A stretch of DNA of 64,000 nucleotides from Ruminiclostridium cellobioparum subsp. termitidis CT1112. GTDB taxonomy: Bacteria > Bacillota > Clostridia > Acetivibrionales > DSM-1351. Below, piece after piece: positions 55,330-64,000 of this stretch. Where the stretch lies: positions 1-64,000 of the forward strand of contig NZ_AORV01000056.1 in assembly GCF_000350485.1 (NCBI RefSeq), in the 5' to 3' direction. Each line of letters begins with the position of its first letter. Positions within the stretch are counted from its first letter, which is position 1. The notes beneath the pieces were generated by a model. The model was not told the origin of the DNA and ran no database searches. It saw nothing but the letters and a program-made list of their open reading frames with translations. The position numbers and the translations under genes are program-made.

Positions 55330-55977
55330 CTAGCGGGTAGTTTTTTCGGTAGCCACACTTTCCACTAATACTTTCTCCATCTTGCCGTTCCCTCCTTCTA
55401 CAACACCCTCACGTTTTATTACAGAAATAATGGTAAAGAAAAAACACTTGATATCCATAGAAAATCCCATTTTCTCGACATATTCACCATCTAGTTTTGC
55501 TTTAATGTTTATAGGTAATTCATCTCTGCCATTAATTTGTGCCCATCCTGTAAGGCCAGGTAGAATGTCATTAGCACCGTATTTATCACGTTCAGCAATC
55601 AAATCATACTGATTCCACAATGCAGGCCGAGGTCCTATAAATGACATGTTTCCGATTAGAATATTTATAATTTGCGGAAGCTCATCTAGGCTTGTTTTAC
55701 GAAGAAAACCACCAAGTCGTGTTATGTACTTTTTAGGATCTTCAAGCATATGAGTTGGTTTATCTTTTGGTGTATTTATTTTCATTGTACGAAATTTGAA
55801 AATATTAAAATATGTTTTATTCATTCCAATTCGCTTTTGCCTAAATAAGATAGGTCCTTTGGAATCAAATCTTATTGCAATGGCTAAAATCAGAAAAACT
55901 GGTAAAATTATTATTAGGCTTATTAAAGCAATTAAAAAATCTAACACTCTTTTCACAACCAAATATATTTTCACCAC
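55330..55977 (-). CDS. Undecaprenyl-phosphate sugar-1-phosphate transferase (priming enzyme)
   Basis: A 215-residue monotopic transferase of the Bac_transf/PglC-WcaJ type. It has one membrane-inserted helix near the N-terminus, [40 protein letters not shown] and [13 protein letters not shown]. It starts polymer synthesis by moving a sugar-phosphate to the lipid carrier. It is the first enzyme gene of the operon, 29 nt after the regulator. Confidence 0.94.
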   Translation of the reverse strand: MVKIYLVVKRVLDFLIALISLIIILPVFLILAIAIRFDSKGPILFRQKRIGMNKTYFNIFKFRTMKINTPKDKPTHMLEDPKKYITRLGGFLRKTSLDELPQIINILIGNMSFIGPRPALWNQYDLIAERDKYGANDILPGLTGWAQINGRDELPINIKAKLDGEYVEKMGFSMDIKCFFFTIISVIKREGVVEGGNGKMEKVLVESVATEKTTR

Positions 55978-56006
55978 CCCCAGCTTATTGAAATTATTAT
56001 CTTTAT

Positions 56007-56510
56007 TTAAATCAATTCAATTAGATTTACAACTCTTTTATATTTGGACTTTAACACATTATAAGTATTTATATCTAAAGCTACAACTGTTTTAAATTCT
56101 CCAATTGTTTCCCCATGTCTAATCAAGTTTACTTTATCGTTTTCTCCTATTGAAAGCTTAACAAGCTCACTTATCTCATCGTCTTCTAAAACGACGGTTA
56201 TATCTCCATACTCATTTGTTAAATCTTCCAGCGTCATCCTAATTGTTTCTTGTATATTAATGATAAAATTATAGTTACTTTTTATGTATTTACTTGTTTT
56301 TTGCAGCTTTTCTAAGACTCCGTTTGGCGTAAGTATATAACGAATTCTATTCATAGGCATTCTTTTTATCTTAATCAAGCCTTCATTTACCATTTTACTC
56401 AAGAGTAAATTAATGCTCCCAAGAGAGCATTGCAGTATTTTTGATAATTCTCTTTGAGTTATCTTTGGGTTTTTACGTATTTCGTTAAGTACAATGTGTT
56501 TTTTATCCAT
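56007..56510 (-). CDS. Winged-helix regulator heading the exopolysaccharide operon
   Basis: A 167-residue protein with an N-terminal winged helix-turn-helix (about 5-65: KNPKITQRELSKILQCSLGSINLLL), MarR/Lrp-like, and a C-terminal domain of about 95 residues that I do not recognise (ends VVALDINTYNVLKSKYKRVVNLIEL, cut here). It precedes the priming transferase by 29 nt and is divergent from the second polymerase gene, so it could control both transcripts. Confidence 0.78.
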   Translation of the reverse strand: MDKKHIVLNEIRKNPKITQRELSKILQCSLGSINLLLSKMVNEGLIKIKRMPMNRIRYILTPNGVLEKLQKTSKYIKSNYNFIINIQETIRMTLEDLTNEYGDITVVLEDDEISELVKLSIGENDKVNLIRHGETIGEFKTVVALDINTYNVLKSKYKRVVNLIELI

Positions 56511-56683
56511 GTTATACTCTTATATGTTTAATTTATGAACACGTTAATATTACTATTTTCCCTTATGTTTGTCAATTGAAGTTATTTCAGAATATATCTA
56601 GAAAGTTATATTTTACAGTTTATTTACTTATTAAGCTATGTTAAAATTATGTGAGTTGATAATGAAAGGTGGTCGAAACCAAT

Positions 56684-58561
56684 TTGAAAAAAATTAATAA
56701 AAGCAATGAAAATTATGTGAAAATAATTCCATTGGCTTTAATTTTATTAGTAGTACCAATGATTGTTTATTTGAAGGAAGTTCCTGTAAATGAAGGGCTA
56801 AAAAATTTGTATTCTTCCCCTACGGTAGGTGATTTTTTTAATTATTACAAAGTGCAGTGGTTAATAATTTTCACTGTCTTCTCAACTGTTTTTTTTTCTT
56901 TTTACTTGTATACTAAGAAAATTATTTTAAAACTAAATATTGGTTTTATACCGTTGTTTGTTTATCTCTTCTTAGTTTTTTTGTCTTCGTCAATGTCAAA
57001 ATACCATGATATTGCGTTCATGGGTTTTATCGATAGATATGAGGGTTTTTGGGTGATTTTATGTTATGTTATTATTTGCTTTATATCAGCACATTTGATA
57101 TCCAACGAGAAGGACATTAAAGTGTTATTTGGTTCTTTAATGATATGCGCTGCTATTTTGAGCACATTAGGAATCTCTCAGCTATTTAACTTTGATTTTC
57201 TTCAGACTGATTTTATGAAACAGTTGATTCTCCCACAAAAATATGTAGATTCCGGCACTACTTTAAATTTTAAGTTCCCATCCCGCTATATTTATTCTAC
57301 CCTGTTTAATCCAAACTATGTTGGTAGCTTCTGTGCAATGACACTGCCTATTACTATTGTAACTCTTCTGTTTTCAAGAAAAACATACTTAAAAATCTTT
57401 TCTGCAATTCTATCTGGTCTGGTTCTGATCAATCTTATTGGAAGTCGTTCTAGCGCAGGAATTGTCAGTGTCATTATAACTACAATAGCCTTGGTCATTT
57501 TACATAGGAAACAGCTACTAAAGTATTGGGTTCCAGTACTAGGGATACTCCTTTCTAGTTCTATTTTACTTATAATTCTTAACGTAAGTCTTGGAAATAT
57601 AATTTCAAATGAAATTACAGATTTTTTGCCCAAAAAACATGTTCAGCCAATCTACAAAGATGGTGATACCAAATACTTAACTGATATGACATTTGATAAA
57701 GCAAAAATGACAATTTATATGGGTGCCTCCCCCATTAACGTAGTATTTAACCAACAATCTAGGAAACTTGAGTTTTCTGATGATACAGGAAGTAAACTGA
57801 AAATTATGGCAACTCCAAAGGATAAAGACCGATTTGGTTTTGATAGTCCTAAATATATTGGTTTGACTTTTAAAATTGAAAATAACTCAATTCATATCTT
57901 TGCTCCAAATGTAAACTATTTTGTTGTCATTGATGATTCTGGTTCTTTTAAATTTGTTACCCAGAGTAATAAACTTGTCGATATTGTGAAGGCTAAAGCG
58001 GTTGGCTTTGAAGGATATGAAACCTGGGCTTCCAGTAGAGGGTATATTTGGTCCCGGTCTATTCCATTAATAGCAAACACCTTGGTATTAGGCCATGGCC
58101 CGGATACATTTGGGTTATACTTTCCTCAAAATGATTTCGCGGGCTTAATCAAAGCATTTAGGACCCCTTATATGTTGGTCGATAAGCCTCATAATATGTA
58201 TCTACAGATTGCAATTAATACAGGACTATTTTCATTGTTAGCCTTCTTAGTCTTTATAATTTTGTACATTGTAAACTCATTTAAACTATATTTTAAACCT
58301 AAAAAAGAAGATAGTTTTTATTATTTTGTGGGTTCTGCATGTGTGCTTTCTGTAACTGGATACTTAATAGCGGCAATTGCCAATGATAGCAATGTTAATG
58401 TAAGCCCATTATTTTGGATCATTCTGGGTATAGGCTTTGCATGTAACAGATTATATTCAAGGGAGCTTGTTGCTCCTCCCCTCAAATTAAATAATATTGC
58501 AAATAAACCTGCTAAAAAATATAGTAAAAGTAGCAATAAACAAAGTGGTTCTATTAGATAG
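56684..58561 (+). CDS. O-antigen ligase/polymerase-like membrane protein with large extracytoplasmic loop
   Basis: About 625 residues. Some 9-10 helices precede a large extracytoplasmic segment (about residues 310-480) and the Wzy_C-type motif GHGPDTFGLYFPQNDF with the downstream KPHNMYLQIAINTGLFSLL; further helices and a basic tail close it. It resembles O-antigen ligase-domain proteins of Firmicutes. The TTG at 56684, 11 nt after AAAGGTGG, is preferred to the GTG at 56669 inside that site. It is divergent from the exopolysaccharide operon, giving the locus two polymerase/ligase candidates. Confidence 0.82.
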   Translation: MKKINKSNENYVKIIPLALILLVVPMIVYLKEVPVNEGLKNLYSSPTVGDFFNYYKVQWLIIFTVFSTVFFSFYLYTKKIILKLNIGFIPLFVYLFLVFLSSSMSKYHDIAFMGFIDRYEGFWVILCYVIICFISAHLISNEKDIKVLFGSLMICAAILSTLGISQLFNFDFLQTDFMKQLILPQKYVDSGTTLNFKFPSRYIYSTLFNPNYVGSFCAMTLPITIVTLLFSRKTYLKIFSAILSGLVLINLIGSRSSAGIVSVIITTIALVILHRKQLLKYWVPVLGILLSSSILLIILNVSLGNIISNEITDFLPKKHVQPIYKDGDTKYLTDMTFDKAKMTIYMGASPINVVFNQQSRKLEFSDDTGSKLKIMATPKDKDRFGFDSPKYIGLTFKIENNSIHIFAPNVNYFVVIDDSGSFKFVTQSNKLVDIVKAKAVGFEGYETWASSRGYIWSRSIPLIANTLVLGHGPDTFGLYFPQNDFAGLIKAFRTPYMLVDKPHNMYLQIAINTGLFSLLAFLVFIILYIVNSFKLYFKPKKEDSFYYFVGSACVLSVTGYLIAAIANDSNVNVSPLFWIILGIGFACNRLYSRELVAPPLKLNNIANKPAKKYSKSSNKQSGSIR

Positions 58562-58686
58562 ATCTTATTATTATCAACTATAGAAGAAAATAAATTTTAA
58601 TTTATATCTGATACTTTGTATTGGATATAGTTAAAATTATTTGATAAAATGCAAAACAGTCGAGTTCATTATATGTTCTATTTGTA

Positions 58687-60094
58687 CTGTAAATAATTTT
58701 GTGTATGAAGTAGTTTTAACTCAGTTTTGGGCTGAGAATTTCCTAGGTACAAACTCTTAAAAATAAATGTTATATTTTAAATTATTGCCAGATTTCTGGG
58801 ATTCTATGCATGTTCCAGACTAAATTTGGCAATAATCTTTAATAATGATATTTCTATGTCTTTCCCTCTATTTTGAGGGTTTAGCCTGTCCGGCGCTGAG
58901 GACAAGCTAGTGGCTGATGGTGGATAAATGTAGTAATCAAGCCTCTCATTATACATAATCGTTAGTTGACTCATTACCTCCCAGTTCCAGTATCCTTGAG
59001 TCCGTTTTTTATTACGTTCATTGAAGCCAGGTAAGGCATTTTCTCAAGGGATTTATCTGAAGGAAACACCGCTTTAGCCTTTGGTTACTTTTCTGAACTG
59101 TCGATGTAAGCCTTCAATAATATTTGTTGTATGTATTATCTTCCTTATTTGTTCCGGGAATTTGTAGAATGGACATAGTACTTCTCAGTTATTTTCCCAG
59201 ATTCTAAATGCATAAGGATATTCCTTACCCCATTTACTTTTAAATCTTCAAGTCGATTTAATGCTATTTTTTCGCTGGAGCTACACACTCTTAAAATCCC
59301 TTGAAAAAACCTTTAAATCCTTGTTATAATTTGAATGAATTTCTTAATTGATGAATAATGCATCTCTGAATTTCTAAAGACCATCTATATAGAAAACTAG
59401 AACATCTTCTATCCCTCTATTTTTAAGGTCATTCAGAGGACTCCTAACCAGAATTTTGAGGATTCATTTTCACCAATCTAAATGCCTAAAATATCTACAC
59501 CCATGACAACATATGCAGCTTTATTAACTATTTGTCCATCAGTTCTTACCTTGTAATGGATAGCATCCATAAATACAAAAGGATATACAGGCTCAAGAGG
59601 TCTACTTTTCCACTCTCTAATCTCAGGAACAATTTTTTGGTTATTTTGCTAACCGTTTCAGATGAAACATCAAAATCATAAAGTTCTTTAGCCTAATCGT
59701 GAATATCCCTTGCAGGCATGCTTCTTGCATAAAATGATATTACTTTTTCTTCGATACTAGCTACATCTCTTTTATATTTTGAAACTATTTTAGGTTCAAA
59801 TTACTCTTTAGCTTCTTGCTTGAGTAACCGTTTCTGCTGCTATCAGTTATTTTATTGTTTGATTCATCCCGTGAATATCCAAGAGTAACATCCATCTCAG
59901 CTTCGAACATTTCTTGAAGAATATCCTTGAACGCTTCTTTTAAAAAGGACATTATTTCGCCTAGATTTTAAAATCATTCTCCTGAATTAGCTCTTTTGGT
60001 AAAGCACTCATAAAAAATCTCCTCTCTGGTTAATACCTAAATTCTTAACCAAAAAGGAGCATTTTCAATGTTCCATACACAAAATTTTTTACAG
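58687..60094 (-). mobile_element. Decayed IS256-family insertion sequence
   Basis: Imperfect terminal inverted repeats are visible: CTGTAAATAATTTTGTGTAT on the left (from 58687) and CTGTAAAAAATTTTGTGTAT on the right (complement, ending 60094). The roughly 1.4-kb length suits IS256 elements. No clear 8-9 bp target duplication was found. A long inverted repeat (ATTATTGCCA / TGGCAATAAT, 58781-58836) lies between the left end and the transposase remnant. Confidence 0.8.
58960..60011 (-). pseudogene. IS256-family transposase, disrupted by stops and frameshifts
   Basis: On the minus strand an ATG at 60011 with GAGGAG upstream begins MSALPKELIQEN, but stop codons and frameshifts follow within about 20 codons and throughout. 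Recognisable pieces are SIEEKVISFYARSMPARDI, FMDAIHYKVRTDGQIVNKA with the first catalytic Asp (about 59548-59577 region) and VLVFYIDGL, the second catalytic Asp, directly followed by a stop. The element cannot make an active transposase. Confidence 0.85.
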
Positions 60095-60417
60095 CGACAT
60101 TTAATTTGATAAAACTCAATTAAATGAATGTAATCGCTCTACATTATAGCTAACCTTGTAAATTATATATGGTTAGCCATAATGAGAAACAAAATATTAC
60201 TTTTTACATTCTGTCTTTCAGCGTCAGACCGCCCAGATTTTGTGGATAATTCCGCCCAGTCCTAATCATGCATGTAAAACAGCAGACATTCAAGTATGTA
60301 TATATTGTCAAGTCCATTCGATTTTGGTGTCTCGATGATACCATATACATCAGAACTTTTATATGTAGCACCCTTAGGTTATCTACAAACAGCCAGTTCT
60401 ACCATTTAACTGTAAAG
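60095..60417. other. Intergenic region without a supported gene
   Basis: Between the dead insertion element and the SLH gene end. It contains an inverted repeat TATAGCTAACC/GGTTAGCCATA (about 60145-60181) and two copies of CCGCCCAG (about 60229-60260). I see no gene or clear terminator. Confidence 0.5.
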
Positions 60418-62688
60418 CTATTTCGCCACTGTAACTTTAATAGTATTGCTTTGTGAATCAGAGTAAACCTCTCCTCCTATATCTTTTAATTGCTTATAAT
60501 TAAATGTATAGTCTACACCCTCAGGGAGATAGTCAAATTTCAGTACGATTACTTTACTATCAATATAGGTAATGGCTATAGGAACCTTTTTCACTAATGC
60601 TCCGTTATCATAATACTCAACACTGTAATTACCTGTAAGTATATTGGGAGTATCCATCGCTATTTCTCTACTAAAAACTACTTTTATCGTATCCCGCGAA
60701 ATTTTAACTGCTTTTTCCATTGACATATTTGCGTCAGAAATATTGTATGAATCGAATGTATAGTCGCTTTGTCCGGTCAAGGAATACCCTGTATAATCAG
60801 TAATTTTTGAACTCATTCTTAGCGTATATGTAATATTGGGCTGCAATTTCCTATCATTTTGAAAAAACAGCCTTATAGTACATGAGTCCTCAGAGGCCAC
60901 TACAGCCTTAATCGGATTCAATTTAAAAGATGAATTTTTAGTATCAAGTACTGTAAAATTAGATACATCAGATAAAGCTTTTTCACTTAATGGCTTACTG
61001 AACGTTACATCAACTGAGGAGGTATCAACAGGAACAACACCAAATACCTGAAATTCAATCATTCCTGCAGTATCGCCAACAAAGGAATAACTTTTTGTAT
61101 TTATTGTATATTGATGGTTCACATCACTCATTAAATTTACCATCAAGTTATAACTTTTTGTTGGATCCAAGGAACTACCTAATGAAAGAAGCACACTTCT
61201 CCCCGGTTTTGCAATCATCTGGGCTGCTTTTACCTGAATTGGCTTATTGCTAGAATCAGTTACATTATACATGTAAATTTGTTCAGCCATGTTGGGATCA
61301 ACATCCATAGTAAAATCCACCTGGATCGTATTCCTTGTCAGGCATATGACCTGACCAATGGCAAAACCAGTACTTTGTTGTATATCCTTTGCAATAAATG
61401 TGTCCAATTCTGTCTGAGGTACAAAGGTAACTCCAAATGCACTTATCAGTTCTGACGAAACTTTTATAGAATACTCCTGATCAGCAGTAAATTTCTTTCC
61501 TTTTAAAGAAATAGTTACCCCCTCACTATTAGGCAATACTTTTATCAATGTGTCTGACGGACTTGAGGATACAAATGGTGAATCATTTTCATATATTTCA
61601 TAATATAACGGATTTGCTGCATTATCATTCACAGGATGTGTAAAGTAAACATTTACTTCGTCCCCGTTTTTTTGTTCTATTTTGCTTATTTTAAATAAAT
61701 CCGATACTACCTCAACTACTGTAAATCCGCTGAATTGCCCTGAAACTTTAGAAATTGTATTTCCTTCGTAATCTACAAGCTTTTTAATTTCAATGCTGTA
61801 TTTTCTGGCAGCAACCTGAGTCGAAGTTTTGATAATTAACTCCGTATCGGTTTGGCTTACACCATTTACACTGAGTATATTTCCATTTGAAATATCATTT
61901 ATTTGTATACTCTCTGCATTAATATTACCCATTTTTTCATTAAAAATAACTTTTATTTTCTGTTCATTTAATGGCTTTATTTCAACAATTTTTGAAATTT
62001 CTTCATCCTTAAGAATCTTTGAAGCACTGGCTGTTTCATAGGTTATTATATCTTCATTTACCATCTTCTGAATCAGGCTCATATTTTCAGATTTAGGTTG
62101 TAATCCTAATGCAGTATACATAACTCTTACTACATTTCCTCGTTTAAAATCACTGTTATCATCAGTTTTTGACTGATAAGAGGGATCACTTACCAGTCCT
62201 GCCTCATAGGCCTTCTGAAATACTGTACTCCAGGAAAAATCTTCGGTAGTATAGCCCAAAGCTTTTAATGTCATCCCTAAAAATTCTTTTTCAGATACAT
62301 AATCTTTTGGTCTGAAGGTAGCAGTATCATTTACTGTTATAATGCCTGAACGCTCACAATACCCCACACTTGGTGCAAACCAGTCTGTCTTTTTTACATC
62401 ATTAAAACTTGTTGTAGAGTATGTATCTTTATTGTCTTTAACATATTTATTTTTACCTATCAGATTAACTAAAAACTGTGTCGCTTCACTTCTCTTTAGC
62501 TTGGATTGCAGCATATAATCACCTTTTTCATTTCCTGTTATCATTCCAAGCTGATTCAGTCTTGAAGCCATATCATTTTCAGATATATATTCTTGTGTAG
62601 TTGATTCTGCCATTACACCGGTTACAGCAAAAATTGATATTAAGCAGCAGCATATAATAATAAACGCCAGTATTCTCCTTTTGTACAT
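60418..62688 (-). CDS. SLH-domain surface protein with SbsA-type Ig-like repeats
   Basis: A 756-residue exported protein. Signal peptide at about 1-28 (ends GVMAES). SLH-like repeats cover about 30-210, with FNDVKKTDWFAPSVGYCERSG as the clearest one; these bind pyruvylated wall polymers and anchor the protein. The rest (about 230-756) has four or five beta-sandwich units with the Big_5/SbsA pattern (for example VIFNEKMGNINAESIQI and VYFTHPVNDNAANPLYYEI). No enzyme domain is seen. It follows the large secreted protein gene by 193 bp that contain two hairpins. Confidence 0.87.
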   Translation of the reverse strand: MYKRRILAFIIICCCLISIFAVTGVMAESTTQEYISENDMASRLNQLGMITGNEKGDYMLQSKLKRSEATQFLVNLIGKNKYVKDNKDTYSTTSFNDVKKTDWFAPSVGYCERSGIITVNDTATFRPKDYVSEKEFLGMTLKALGYTTEDFSWSTVFQKAYEAGLVSDPSYQSKTDDNSDFKRGNVVRVMYTALGLQPKSENMSLIQKMVNEDIITYETASASKILKDEEISKIVEIKPLNEQKIKVIFNEKMGNINAESIQINDISNGNILSVNGVSQTDTELIIKTSTQVAARKYSIEIKKLVDYEGNTISKVSGQFSGFTVVEVVSDLFKISKIEQKNGDEVNVYFTHPVNDNAANPLYYEIYENDSPFVSSSPSDTLIKVLPNSEGVTISLKGKKFTADQEYSIKVSSELISAFGVTFVPQTELDTFIAKDIQQSTGFAIGQVICLTRNTIQVDFTMDVDPNMAEQIYMYNVTDSSNKPIQVKAAQMIAKPGRSVLLSLGSSLDPTKSYNLMVNLMSDVNHQYTINTKSYSFVGDTAGMIEFQVFGVVPVDTSSVDVTFSKPLSEKALSDVSNFTVLDTKNSSFKLNPIKAVVASEDSCTIRLFFQNDRKLQPNITYTLRMSSKITDYTGYSLTGQSDYTFDSYNISDANMSMEKAVKISRDTIKVVFSREIAMDTPNILTGNYSVEYYDNGALVKKVPIAITYIDSKVIVLKFDYLPEGVDYTFNYKQLKDIGGEVYSDSQSNTIKVTVAK

Positions 62689-62782
62689 AATTTAATTATC
62701 CTCCTATGTAATAAAATCCTAGATATATTAATATTACCATATATATTGTAAATGTTGTAGAAGAAAGTATAAGAAAGTTGGA

Positions 62783-62856
62783 TAAAAAAACACTCCACAG
62801 GTATTTATGTACCGTGGAGTGTTTTCAAGTGCTTGTGAGTCCTTCAGACTCACAAG
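62783..62856 (-). terminator. Tandem hairpin terminator of the large secreted protein gene
   Basis: On the minus strand a first hairpin (GCTTGTGAGTC/GACTCACAAGC, 62856-62830) is followed by a second (AAAACACTCCAC/GTGGAGTGTTTT, 62824-62783) ending in seven Ts. Strong tandem terminators suit a highly expressed gene such as an S-layer protein. Confidence 0.88.
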
Positions 62857-62881
62857 CTTTTAAATCATTGACACATTTTTA

Positions 62882-64000
62882 TTATGGAGTAACAACAGTA
62901 ACTGTTACAGCACCTGTAGCTGGGATATTTACATTAAATGTCTTAGTCTCAGAAACTGAACCAATAGTAATTGTAGCAGTCAATATATCAGTTTGTGGTC
63001 TGGTAGGAGTTGTATAAACACCATTATCAATTGTACCAGAAACTGCTGACCAAGATATTGTTCCAAATGTGCCAGCAACGGTAGTATCAGGTAATGCTAT
63101 TGTTGCTGTCGCAGCTGTAGGAGTTGCCACTACTAAACTAGCTGTAGTAAGATTAGCCTTAGCTGTAACCATAAAACCAGCTGCTACATCATCTTGTATT
63201 ATAACTTCTACTTTAGAAGCATATACAACTGTAGTACGATCATCATCTTTGGTTAATACTACATAGTATTCTGATGCATTAGCAGGAGTACCTGCAGTTC
63301 CAAATGTTAAATCATCAGTATCAGTTGTATCAGTATCAGGTGTACCAGTAATAGCACCAGCTACATTAATAGCACCTGTGGTAGTTGCGATTATTTTTAC
63401 CTGATAGTCAGTTGCTGTATAACCATTAAGATCTAATTTAACAGTATTAGCATCTGCTCTTACCAAAGCCAAGCCGATGTCAGGAGTATTTCCTTCAAAG
63501 TCAAAATTCTCTGAACCGCCCTGTACATAAGTTACTGCAGCTCTGTAACTCTTTGAGGACAGAAGTGGTAACTCAAGAGAAACAGTAGCCTTTTTATTGC
63601 TATCAGTTCTTACAATTGCAGAAGCCTGTGGAATAACAACGTTTGTATTACCAAGTTCGTATACAGTAACTGAGGCAATAGCTTTAGTTGCTGTTACATA
63701 GATCTTCTTAGCGTTTATTGTTCCAACGCCCTTTACAAGATCAACAGTCTTAACATCAGAACCAGCGAAATCCCATCTAACATCTTTATAGTCTTCTCTG
63801 TTTCCAGCTACATCTTTAGCACCGGAAAGAACTGTTAATATATAGTTTTTAGCCAATTCCAATTCATCATTGGTCTTGATGGTAACAACACTGCCATCCT
63901 TAGCTGGTGGTGTCTGTAAAGAAATAGTTTTCTTGATGTTACTGTTGTTAGGATCTTCCCAAACAACTCTGTAAGTACCAACAGCATCTATGTCTTCGTC
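62882..64000 (-). CDS. C-terminal part of a large secreted/S-layer-like protein (5' end outside window)
   Basis: The frame stays open to the window edge, so this is the last 372 residues of a longer protein; the TTG at 63862 is internal. The sequence is rich in Thr, Val, Ala and Asp, has no cysteine, and looks all-beta. Near the end the segment ISWSAVSGTIDNGVYTTP resembles atrophied bacterial Ig-like domains common in clostridial S-layer proteins. A segment rich in Asp-Thr repeats (TDTTDTDD) lies mid-way. An SLH anchor may lie in the missing N-terminal part. Strong tandem terminators follow it. Confidence 0.75.
   Translation of the reverse strand, partial: DEDIDAVGTYRVVWEDPNNSNIKKTISLQTPPAKDGSVVTIKTNDELELAKNYILTVLSGAKDVAGNREDYKDVRWDFAGSDVKTVDLVKGVGTINAKKIYVTATKAIASVTVYELGNTNVVIPQASAIVRTDSNKKATVSLELPLLSSKSYRAAVTYVQGGSENFDFEGNTPDIGLALVRADANTVKLDLNGYTATDYQVKIIATTTGAINVAGAITGTPDTDTTDTDDLTFGTAGTPANASEYYVVLTKDDDRTTVVYASKVEVIIQDDVAAGFMVTAKANLTTASLVVATPTAATATIALPDTTVAGTFGTISWSAVSGTIDNGVYTTPTRPQTDILTATITIGSVSETKTFNVNIPATGAVTVTVVTP

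Noticed and set aside
42864-58561. Phage or defence island in the AT-rich region
   Set aside because: Every gene fits a polysaccharide locus; no integrase, structural phage gene, nuclease or toxin motif was found.
58670-60110. Target-site duplication of the IS256 remnant
   Set aside because: The 8-9 bases outside the two inverted repeats do not match (TATTTGTA versus CGACATTT).
60268-60456. A 62-codon plus-strand open frame next to the dead insertion element
   Set aside because: No ribosome site or recognisable sequence, and it runs into the end of the SLH gene on the other strand.
1-64000. CRISPR array or riboswitch
   Set aside because: No regularly spaced short repeats were seen, and no recognisable T-box, SAM, purine or cyclic-di-GMP riboswitch core was found by eye; a covariance-model search would be needed to exclude weak cases.

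Overview
The window looks like chromosome of an anaerobic, spore-forming, Gram-positive Clostridia, most plausibly a relative of the cellulolytic Clostridium/Acetivibrio/Ruminiclostridium group. This rests on gene content only: an Ech-type energy-converting [NiFe] hydrogenase, sporulation genes (YyaC, YtvI-like, SpoIIE-type phosphatase), a WalRK operon, LTA synthase, an N/Q-rich Rho and SLH/S-layer proteins. Base composition is moderately AT-rich with AT-richer islands in the exopolysaccharide locus. I could not run any database search, so names rest on motifs, lengths and gene order.

Layout. 0.1-3 kb: yyaC, a PAS-PP2C phosphatase and methionine aminopeptidase, closed by a bidirectional terminator. 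3-10.5 kb (minus strand): echABCDEF followed by hypA, a UPF0126 membrane protein and hypB, driven by a good sigma-A promoter at 10.66-10.69 kb. 11-19.7 kb: a YtvI-like permease, then rho-rpmE-yqhQ-prmC on the minus strand, a zinc-ribbon protein, an HD-GYP protein and a small membrane protein. 20-20.5 kb: a tRNA-Val/tRNA-Thr operon whose tRNA-Thr 3' end and terminator arm are duplicated 232 bp downstream. 20.7-29.6 kb: single metabolic or housekeeping genes (deoD, LTA synthase, arcA, methyltransferase, YkgJ-like, LUD, a Gre-like factor with a terminator in its leader, flavin reductase). 29.7-38.1 kb: the wal operon walR-walK-(secreted protein)-yycH-yycI-murA-yycJ-rlmH. 38.2-40.7 kb: two TolC-like secreted coiled-coil proteins. 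40.9-58.6 kb: a Wzx/Wzy-type exopolysaccharide locus with regulator, priming transferase, sugar-nucleotide enzymes, glycosyltransferases, flippase, two polymerase/ligase proteins, Wzz and a FlaA1-type dehydratase. 58.7-60.1 kb: a dead IS256-family element. 60.4-64 kb: an SLH-domain surface protein and the 3' part of a large secreted Ig-like protein cut by the window edge.

The genes fall into working groups. Ech plus HypA/HypB make and load nickel into a membrane hydrogenase coupling ferredoxin oxidation to ion pumping. WalRK with YycH/I/J and MurA connect cell-wall sensing to peptidoglycan precursor synthesis. The exopolysaccharide locus, LTA synthase and SLH proteins build the envelope.

The items most worth a second look are: (1) a Gre-family gene whose promoter fires straight into an 18-bp intrinsic terminator, reminiscent of the E. 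coli greA/GraL leader; (2) a 780-residue Rho carrying a long charged linker plus an N/Q-rich prion-like segment; (3) the tRNA-Thr 3'-end duplication cassette; (4) tandem TolC-like proteins in an apparently single-membrane organism next to the wal operon. I saw no CRISPR array, prophage or known defence system.
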